The notes beneath the pieces were generated by a model that made no database searches, had not been told where the DNA came from, and was given only the letters and a program-made list of their open reading frames with translations. From Anaerolineae bacterium (GTDB lineage Bacteria > Chloroflexota > Anaerolineae > Aggregatilineales > UBA3940): a DNA stretch of 6,287 nt. Made by a program: the position numbers and the translations under genes. Shown here piece by piece: positions 1-4,862 of this stretch (positions within the stretch are counted from its first letter, which is position 1; every line of letters begins with the position of its first letter). The stretch covers positions 1 through 6,287 of the forward strand of contig JADZAD010000232.1 of assembly GCA_020852775.1 (NCBI GenBank), read 5' to 3'.

Positions 1-1728
1 ACTATCCAGTTGTGACGCCAGCCCGAGCTTGCTGCGCTTGTTGCGGTGCGCGGTGATTGCGAAGCGATGCGCTTCATCGCGGATGCGCTGGATCAGGTAC
101 AACCCCTGCGAGCGGCGTGGCAGCAGGATTGAAAGGGCGCGGCCTGGCACAAAGATCTCCTCGTGCTGCTTGGCGAGGCCGATGACCGGGACTTTGCCAT
201 ACAGGTCGAACGCCTGCAGTACCTCGACCGCTACACCGAGCTGGCCTTTGCCGCCATCGATCATCAACAGATCGGGGAGCATCTCCCAGGTCGGGTCGTC
301 CTTCTGCCCGGGGCGGTGCTGGGTATCGTCCTGCGCCTCCTGCCAGCGCCGGAAGCGGCGGGTGAGGGCTTCGCGCATCGAGGCGAAGTCGTCGGGGTGG
401 CCCACCACCGTGCGGATGTTGAACTTACGGTACTCACCCTTCTTCGGGACACCCTGCACAAAGACCACCCGGCTGGCCGAGATCGCTGTGCCCTGCGTGT
501 TGCTGATATCGAAGCACTCAATACGCGCCGGGGGGGTGGGCAGGCTAAGCGCGTCTTGCAGCTCTTTAAGCGACGACTCCTGCTTGTGGGTGTCGGCGTG
601 CCACTGAGCGCGCAGCATCGCCAGCGTCTCACCCGCGTTCTCCGTTGCCATGCGGATCAGATCGCGTTTCTGGCCGCGCAGGGGTACCTTGAGCGCGACC
701 TTTGTACCGCGCTTGTTCTGCAGCCAGCGCTCGATGATCTCCGCTTCCTCGACCTCATGCGGCAGCAGCACCTCAGCGGGGACTTCCGCGGCCTGATCGT
801 AGAACTGCTTGAGAAACTCGGAGACGATCTCCTCCGGTTCCTCGTCGGCGGTGCCTTCCAGGACGTAATGCTCCCGCCCGACGATCTTACCGCCGCGGAT
901 GATGAAAATCTGCACGCAGGCGTCGTTATCCTCACGGGCGAAGGCGATCACATCCTGGTTTGTATCGGTGGTTGAGACGACCTTCTGTGTCTGGATCACG
1001 CGCTCGATGGCCTGAAGCTGGTCACGATAGCGGGCCGCGTGCTCGTACTCCATCTTCTCTGAGGCTTCCTGCATCAATACGCGCAGGCGCTCGATGATGT
1101 CGCTGGAGCGCCCCTGCAGGAAGTCCATCAGCCCCTGGATCGTCTCACGGTACTCGAACTGGTTGACCGCGCCAATGCACGGCCCGTTGCACAGCTTGAT
1201 GTCGTAGTACAGGCAGGCCCGTTCATCTTTGCCGGTGATCTCGCGGTCGCAGGTCAGGTAGGGGAAGGCCCGGCGCAGCACATCCAGCGTCTGGTAGACG
1301 GCCCGCACGTTCGTATACGGGCCGAAGTAGCGCGAACCGTCCTTCTGCATCCGGCGTGTCACCGTGACCTGCGGGTAAGGCTCCGCCCAGTGCACCTTGA
1401 TGTACGGGTAGCGCTTGTCGTCCTTAAGCCGGACGTTGTAGTGCGGCTGGTGTGCCTTGATCAGGTTGATCTCGGCCAGCAGCGCCTCAAGCTCAGAGGC
1501 GACGACGATAAACTCGATATCCGCGACGTGCTCGACCAGCCGTGCCGTCTTGGAACGCGGCGCAGCTTTGATCGTGCTTTCCTGAAAGTACGAACGCACC
1601 CGGTTCCGCAGGTTGATCGCCTTGCCCACGTAGATTACCGTGCCGTGCTCGTCCTTCATCAGGTACACGCCGGGGCGGGTGGGCAGATTATTCAGGATGT
1701 GCTGGATGTGCGGTGTTGCGATGCTCAT
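1..1728 (-). CDS. uvrC: Excinuclease ABC subunit C, 3' end cut by window edge
   Basis: UvrC makes the two incisions that flank a DNA lesion in UvrABC nucleotide excision repair, in the cytoplasm. The visible 576 codons read without a stop. Residues 16-98 form the GIY-YIG nuclease: GVY (Y22), IYVGKA (Y33, K36), R43, Y47 and the metal-binding E86, by analogy with Thermotoga UvrC. Four cysteines at 160, 172, 180 and 184 have the 12-8-4 spacing of the reported iron-sulfur ligands of E. coli UvrC. A UVR motif (UvrB contact) lies near 210-245. The C-terminal RNase H-like nuclease shows FDIS (D407), IDGGKGQL (D491) and RDEAHRFA (H554). The sequence ends just before the expected helix-hairpin-helix region, so about 35-50 residues are probably missing because of the window edge, not a mutation. 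The ATG at 1728 is the natural start for the family, although its Shine-Dalgarno is weak. A roughly 17-residue polar insert sits near 463-480. Confidence 0.97.
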   Translation of the reverse strand, partial: MSIATPHIQHILNNLPTRPGVYLMKDEHGTVIYVGKAINLRNRVRSYFQESTIKAAPRSKTARLVEHVADIEFIVVASELEALLAEINLIKAHQPHYNVRLKDDKRYPYIKVHWAEPYPQVTVTRRMQKDGSRYFGPYTNVRAVYQTLDVLRRAFPYLTCDREITGKDERACLYYDIKLCNGPCIGAVNQFEYRETIQGLMDFLQGRSSDIIERLRVLMQEASEKMEYEHAARYRDQLQAIERVIQTQKVVSTTDTNQDVIAFAREDNDACVQIFIIRGGKIVGREHYVLEGTADEEPEEIVSEFLKQFYDQAAEVPAEVLLPHEVEEAEIIERWLQNKRGTKVALKVPLRGQKRDLIRMATENAGETLAMLRAQWHADTHKQESSLKELQDALSLPTPPARIECFDISNTQGTAISASRVVFVQGVPKKGEYRKFNIRTVVGHPDDFASMREALTRRFRRWQEAQDDTQHRPGQKDDPTWEMLPDLLMIDGGKGQLGVAVEVLQAFDLYGKVPVIGLAKQHEEIFVPGRALSILLPRRSQGLYLIQRIRDEAHRFAITAHRNKRSKLGLASQLDS

Positions 1729-1770
1729 CAGGGCACTCTGCGCTGCAATTCTGTCTGATCGTGACGGGAC

Positions 1771-1795
1771 AGCCCGGATTCTAGCTGATCCGGCT
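1771..1795. other. Imperfect hairpin in the gap before uvrC
   Basis: Arms AGCCCGGAT (1771-1779) and ATCCGGCT (1788-1795) pair over 8 bp with one bulged C and an 8-base loop. It lies between the DinB-like stop and the uvrC start. No T-run follows on the minus strand, so it is not a good intrinsic terminator. It could stabilise or modulate the operon transcript, or be chance in GC-rich DNA. Confidence 0.3.
1778..1783 (-). promoter_or_regulatory. Possible -10 box of a uvrC-proximal promoter
   Basis: The minus strand reads TAGAAT, one mismatch from TATAAT, about 50 bases before the uvrC ATG and within the loop region of the hairpin. The -35 position about 17 bases upstream matches TTGACA in only about three places. 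This would let uvrC be expressed apart from the two upstream genes. The evidence is weak. Confidence 0.2.
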
Positions 1796-1803
1796 GGCCA
1801 GTT

Positions 1804-2292
1804 CTATCCGGGTGGCTGCGCTTCGACGGCGCACAGCGCCCTGCGGATTTCGCCGAGATGATAAGCGGTGTGTACCACGATCCCCAACGCGCCGTTGATC
1901 GTGTTCTCACCGCTCCAGTCGGCTATGTTTTCGATCTGCGTCCGGACGCGGCGGTAGGCCGCCCGCAGCCGTTCCTGGCTCGCCTGCCACTCCTCCGGGT
2001 TGACGGCCTCAACCGTGTTCCAGATCGCCTGCCAGTCCACCTTGCCGGGGTTGCGCCCCAGCATGTACTCTTCCAGCACATCGAGGTAGAAGCGCATGTG
2101 CTCGACGTGCGCGGCGATCGAGGCACAGCGCCCCGGCACTGTCTCTGAAGCAGTCTTCGCCGGGATGGCGCTGAGGGTCTCGAACAGGCTGGTGCCCCGG
2201 TCGAGGTAGATACCGTGTACCTGCTCGAAGGTCTCGTCGAGCAGGGCCAGCAGGGCGGCTCTGAAACGATCGCTGACCGCTGCGTCGCTCAT
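1804..2292 (-). CDS. DinB-superfamily protein (putative metal-dependent enzyme)
   Basis: This 162-residue protein has the size and pattern of the DinB/YfiT-like four-helix-bundle superfamily, whose members bind a divalent metal through three histidines and include thiol-dependent transferases and hydrolases. Candidate ligands are H62 (or H65) in the AAHVEH segment and the HxxxH pair H141/H145 in HTAYHLGEIR, where family members normally carry HxxxHxGQI. No signal peptide or membrane segment is visible, so it should be cytoplasmic. The start at 2292 (MSDAAVSD) is chosen because a purine-rich AAAGAG lies 7 bases upstream; the same frame stays open further upstream but runs into the amidase gene. 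It begins 13 bases after the amidase stop, which suggests translational or transcriptional coupling. The name DinB is historical and does not imply DNA polymerase IV. The substrate cannot be told from sequence. Confidence 0.85.
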   Translation of the reverse strand: MSDAAVSDRFRAALLALLDETFEQVHGIYLDRGTSLFETLSAIPAKTASETVPGRCASIAAHVEHMRFYLDVLEEYMLGRNPGKVDWQAIWNTVEAVNPEEWQASQERLRAAYRRVRTQIENIADWSGENTINGALGIVVHTAYHLGEIRRALCAVEAQPPG

Positions 2293-2299
2293 CGGTGTG

Positions 2300-2305
2300 C
2301 TCTTT
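2300..2305 (-). promoter_or_regulatory. Ribosome binding site of the DinB-like gene
   Basis: AAAGAG on the minus strand lies 7 bases before the ATG at 2292, within the 13-base gap after the amidase stop codon. It supports the short DinB start over the upstream in-frame alternative. Confidence 0.5.
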
Positions 2306-3994
2306 CTACTGTTGCAACAGATCGTAATGCACCTGCGGTGCACGGCGTTCGATGAAGCCCCCGGCAACATGCGCGATACGCAGGAGGGTGTGCTCTTCCC
2401 ACGGGCGGCCCATGACCTGGCAGCCGATCGGCAGGCCCTTGCTGTCATACCCTGCCGGGAAGGTGAGGGCCGGCAGCCCGGTGAAGTTGCCTGTGTTCAC
2501 GAAGCGCATGATCTCAGTCGTCACACTGGTATCGGATTCACCGTCGGGCAGCGCGTCCGGGGGGATCGCCGGGGCGGTGACGGCCGTGGTCGGCGTGATG
2601 ATCACGTCCACGTCGCTCAGGATGCGCATGAAGGTACGGATGGTACGGGTGCGGATGCGCTGCGTTGCCACATAGTCCTGCGCGGTGAAGCTGCCTGCAA
2701 GCGCCAGCAGCAGGCGGGTGTGCAGGTCAAAGTCGTGCCGGTGCTCTGCATAATAAGGCCCCATGCCGGTCATCATCTCGGAGAGGATCGTCACGACCTG
2801 ACCAATCCGGGCGATGTCCAGCTCAGGGATGGCGATCTCGTGCACCGTCGCGCCCCGCGCTGCCAGCCCGTCGAGGACGCTCTGGCAGGCCGCGACGATC
2901 TCCGGCGTGGCGTGCTCGAACCACGGGCGGAATACGCCCAGCGTCAGCCCTTTCAGGTCATCCGCGTGGTAGCCATCAAGGATCGGCGCGGGCTGCCCAT
3001 GCGTGTTCGGATCAAGTGGATCGGCGCCGGCCAGCACCGCGTATCCCAGCGCCGCGTCCTGCACCGTGGCCGCGATTGGGCCAAGGTGTCCCATGCTCCA
3101 GGTCAGTGGGGCCGCGCCGAACTCGCTCACCCGTCCAAAGGTCGGCTTGAGCCCGACCACGCCGCAGAAAGCCGAAGGGATACGGATCGAGCCGCCACCG
3201 TCCGCGCCGATCGCAACCGGGCACAGGCCTGCCCCGACTGCCGCACCAGGACCGCTCGAACTGCCCCCGGTATAGTGCCCGGTGTTGTACGGATTGCGGG
3301 GCGTACCATAGTGCGGGTTGCGCCCGGTGGTGTCGATCCCGATCTCGTGCATGTTGGCCTTGCCCAGCAGCAGGGCCCCTGCAGCGCGCATCCGGGCGAC
3401 GACGGTCGAGTCCTGCGCGGCGGGGTGCTTCCCCATGAACTTCGTGCCGACGGTGGTCGGATAGGGGGTCATATCGACCTCGTCTTTCACCGCCACCGGT
3501 ACACCATCGAAGATGCTGACAGCCTGGCCGGCACGAATGCGCTCAGTGGCCGTCCGCGCTTGTGCCAGTACGTCTTCACGGTTGACGGCGATGAAGATCC
3601 GCATGGCGGGGCTCAGTTGATCACTCTGCTCGGTGGCCTCCAGTGCGCGCTCGGCGACTTCAAGAGGCGTGGTCACACCACTGCGGTAGGCTTCCGCGTA
3701 GTCACGCACCGTGCGGAAGCGGAAGCCAGAGGAGGACACGGCCTCCGGGATCGAGGCGAGGTCCGGTGCGCTGGCGCCGTTCTTGTCAGGGGCCGGGTAG
3801 AGCGGCAGATAGGTCGGGGCCTCTTCCCCTGCGTAAGCGCGTATCTTCGGCAGCCCGGCGTTCCCCAGGAAGCTGCCTTCGAGCAGCGGGCGGGTCAGCG
3901 GGGCTTCCAACAGGCTGGCAACCAGCCGGAGTGCCCCTCCGGCCAGGCGTGGAAGGGAGATGGACTTGAGGTCATATATGCTGCTTGTGTCCAT
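2306..3994 (-). CDS. Amidase-signature family hydrolase
   Basis: The 562-residue product belongs to the amidase signature family, which hydrolyses carboxamide bonds with a Ser-cisSer-Lys triad. Visible residues are K170 (in PVAVKDEVD), cis-Ser S245 (in TGGSSSGPG) and nucleophile S269 (in GGGSIRIPSAFCG, then GLKPTFGR). The 99- and 24-residue spacings match those of fatty acid amide hydrolase (K142, S217, S241). About 95 residues precede the point where the usual family homology begins (RDYAEAYRSG), giving a longer N-terminus than GatA. A mildly hydrophobic stretch at 11-45 contains no clear signal peptide or strong membrane helix. The start at 3994 is chosen because GGAG lies 8 bases upstream; an upstream GTG in the same frame is less likely. 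No gatB or gatC is nearby, so a role in tRNA amidation is not supported by context. Substrate unknown; it heads a probable operon with the DinB-like gene and perhaps uvrC. Confidence 0.92.
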   Translation of the reverse strand: MDTSSIYDLKSISLPRLAGGALRLVASLLEAPLTRPLLEGSFLGNAGLPKIRAYAGEEAPTYLPLYPAPDKNGASAPDLASIPEAVSSSGFRFRTVRDYAEAYRSGVTTPLEVAERALEATEQSDQLSPAMRIFIAVNREDVLAQARTATERIRAGQAVSIFDGVPVAVKDEVDMTPYPTTVGTKFMGKHPAAQDSTVVARMRAAGALLLGKANMHEIGIDTTGRNPHYGTPRNPYNTGHYTGGSSSGPGAAVGAGLCPVAIGADGGGSIRIPSAFCGVVGLKPTFGRVSEFGAAPLTWSMGHLGPIAATVQDAALGYAVLAGADPLDPNTHGQPAPILDGYHADDLKGLTLGVFRPWFEHATPEIVAACQSVLDGLAARGATVHEIAIPELDIARIGQVVTILSEMMTGMGPYYAEHRHDFDLHTRLLLALAGSFTAQDYVATQRIRTRTIRTFMRILSDVDVIITPTTAVTAPAIPPDALPDGESDTSVTTEIMRFVNTGNFTGLPALTFPAGYDSKGLPIGCQVMGRPWEEHTLLRIAHVAGGFIERRAPQVHYDLLQQ

Positions 3995-4002
3995 GATAAG
4001 GT

Positions 4003-4006
4003 CTCC
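4003..4006 (-). promoter_or_regulatory. Ribosome binding site of the amidase gene
   Basis: GGAG on the minus strand (within TGGAGA) lies 8 bases before the ATG at 3994. This is close to ideal spacing and decides the start codon in favour of MDTSS rather than the GTG at 4159 that would overlap the divergent gene's leader. Confidence 0.7.
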
Positions 4007-4046
4007 AGAGGCGCTAAAGAGTAGTCCTGGACAGTGAATCCCTGAG

Positions 4047-4075
4047 ATGATAAACCTTCCGGCTGAAATGGTAAA
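4047..4075 (-). promoter_or_regulatory. Predicted sigma70-type promoter of the amidase operon
   Basis: On the minus strand, TTTACC (4075-4070, four of six to TTGACA) is followed after exactly 17 bases by TATCAT (4052-4047, five of six to TATAAT). This predicts a transcript starting near 4040 with a leader of about 45 bases before the amidase ATG. Both boxes lie inside the imperfect direct repeats. Confidence 0.5.
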
Positions 4076-4110
4076 CCCACCGGTATCAGCCGGTAACCCC
4101 GGTGCCTGAT
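4049..4110. repeat. Three imperfect direct repeats in the divergent promoter region
   Basis: Units begin GATAAACC (4049), GGTAAACC (4070) and GGTAACCC (4092), each followed by a C/G-rich block and a TGA- or CAG-like tail. Spacing is 21 and 22 bases, about two helical turns, which would place a bound protein on one DNA face. Smaller inverted matches (CACCGG at 4078-4083 with CCGGTG at 4099-4104) also occur. They overlap the leftward -35 and -10 boxes and the -35 position of the rightward promoter. An operator is possible but unproven. Confidence 0.35.
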
Positions 4111-4114
4111 TCCC

Positions 4115-4123
4115 TGCTATACT
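4115..4123 (+). promoter_or_regulatory. Extended -10 promoter of the histidine phosphatase gene
   Basis: TGCTATACT contains the TGn extension and a TATACT hexamer (five of six to TATAAT, 4118-4123). No good -35 box lies 16-18 bases upstream, which is tolerated by extended -10 promoters or fits an activator bound at the neighbouring repeats. The predicted start near 4130 leaves a leader of about 30 bases. Confidence 0.5.
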
Positions 4124-4142
4124 GGTAGCGGGAACAGCGACA

Positions 4143-4147
4143 GGGAG
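4143..4147 (+). promoter_or_regulatory. Distant ribosome binding site of the phosphatase gene
   Basis: GGGAG is the only Shine-Dalgarno-like element before the ATG at 4161, with 13 intervening bases, longer than the usual 5-9. No alternative in-frame start lies closer, and the RHG motif at residues 7-9 fixes the ATG. Translation may therefore be only moderately efficient. Confidence 0.4.
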
Positions 4148-4160
4148 ACGTGATAGCACT

Positions 4161-4790
4161 ATGCATATTTACTTTGTCCGGCATGGCCAGAGTGAGGCCA
4201 ACGCAAAGGACATTATTTCAAATCGCACGCTGAACGTGCATGGCCTGACCGATATCGGGCGTGAACAGGCCCGTGCTGTAGCCGAGCAACTGACCACGCG
4301 GGTGGAGAACGTCATTGATGTCTATGCGAGCCCGCTGCTGCGTGCGCGCCAGACGGGTGGCATCATCGCGGAGCGCCTGGGGCTTTCAAGTGATCATGTG
4401 TTGGTGACAAATGCCCTCATCGAGCGCGACCCTGGCATCATGGAAGGCAAGACCGACCCGCAAAGCTGGGAGGTTTATATGGATCTGGCCCGACTCTGGC
4501 GTGAGGGCGACTACTGCGCCCGCCTGCCTGAAGGTGAGAGCTACCACGATGTGCGGGCACGCTTCATGCCGTTTATCGACCACATCAAGCACAAACACCG
4601 CGATCAGGACGGTGCGATCGTGATGGTCGGCCATGCAGGCACGTACCTGATGATGCTCCCGCTGATTCTGGCGAACATCGACAGCAGCTACAATGGTCGC
4701 CGCGAGCTCGATAACTGCCAGTTTGTGCTGGCCGAACAGCGCGGCGACGACCTCGTCTGTGTGGAATGGGCCGGTAAGCCGATTCTCTGA
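4161..4790 (+). CDS. Histidine phosphatase superfamily protein (phosphoglycerate-mutase-like)
   Basis: The 209-residue product is a complete branch-1 histidine phosphatase, a family that transfers phosphate through a phosphohistidine. It shows the N-terminal YFVRHGQSEAN motif with R7 and phospho-acceptor H8, SPLLRARQT with R61, IERDPGIMEG with the likely acid/base E88, and VMVGHAG with the second histidine H158. The full catalytic set is present, so it should be active. The family includes phosphoglycerate mutases, CobC-type alpha-ribazole phosphatases, broad-specificity phosphatases and sugar phosphatases. At 209 residues it is shorter than typical cofactor-dependent phosphoglycerate mutases (about 230-250), which favours a phosphatase, but the substrate cannot be assigned. 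No cobalamin genes are nearby. No signal peptide is seen, so it is cytoplasmic. It stands alone on the plus strand, divergent from the amidase operon and convergent with the permease gene. Confidence 0.93.
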   Translation: MHIYFVRHGQSEANAKDIISNRTLNVHGLTDIGREQARAVAEQLTTRVENVIDVYASPLLRARQTGGIIAERLGLSSDHVLVTNALIERDPGIMEGKTDPQSWEVYMDLARLWREGDYCARLPEGESYHDVRARFMPFIDHIKHKHRDQDGAIVMVGHAGTYLMMLPLILANIDSSYNGRRELDNCQFVLAEQRGDDLVCVEWAGKPIL

Positions 4791-4800
4791 CGGGTTGCGG

Positions 4801-4810
4801 CCTGTACAGG
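4801..4810. repeat. 10-bp perfect palindrome CCTGTACAGG
   Basis: This self-complementary decamer lies 10 bases after the phosphatase stop codon and just before the terminator hairpin. It is too short to form a useful stem with a loop. It may be a protein-binding site or chance. Confidence 0.2.
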
Positions 4811-4816
4811 AAATAG

Positions 4817-4844
4817 AACGGGCCTCCACCAGCGGAGGCCCGTT
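4817..4844. terminator. Bidirectional intrinsic terminator between convergent genes
   Basis: Arms AACGGGCCTCC (4817-4827) and GGAGGCCCGTT (4834-4844) form a perfect 11-bp GC-rich stem with a six-base loop ACCAGC. The tail on the plus strand is TTTCGATT counted from inside the stem end. On the minus strand the end of the stem leads into TTCTATTTCC. Both tails are only moderately T-rich. The position, 26 bases after the phosphatase stop and 18 bases beyond the permease stop, fits termination of both transcripts. Confidence 0.8.
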
Positions 4845-4862
4845 TCGATTCCAGAGAGTATC

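Noticed and set aside
521..540. Possible frameshift at a run of seven Gs within uvrC
   Set aside because: The frame reads continuously through the run into the conserved RIECFDIS motif, so there is no disruption.
163..975. A 270-codon open frame on the plus strand, antisense to uvrC
   Set aside because: It lies wholly within uvrC, whose conserved motifs are unambiguous. The antisense product shows no domain and no ribosome binding site that I can see.
2293..2448. Upstream in-frame extension of the DinB-like gene
   Set aside because: It would add about 52 residues of arginine- and serine-rich sequence overlapping the amidase 3' end. The start at 2292 has a ribosome binding site and gives the usual family length.
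2297..4024. A 575-codon open frame on the plus strand, antisense to the amidase gene
   Set aside because: It exactly shadows a gene with an intact catalytic triad. Its translation is rich in R, H, G and D with no recognisable domain, as expected from the reverse strand of GC-rich coding DNA.
4049..4110. Short CRISPR-like array
   Set aside because: There are only three degenerate units with no real spacers between them. The cores differ and lie within a promoter region, so operator-like repeats are the better reading.
3995..4159. Upstream in-frame extension of the amidase to a GTG at 4159
   Set aside because: It would read through the predicted promoters and the repeats and lacks a good ribosome binding site. 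The ATG at 3994 has GGAG at 8 bases.
4386..4829. A 147-codon open frame on the minus strand, antisense to the phosphatase gene
   Set aside because: It runs through the terminator hairpin and opposes a gene with a full set of catalytic motifs. No domain was recognised.
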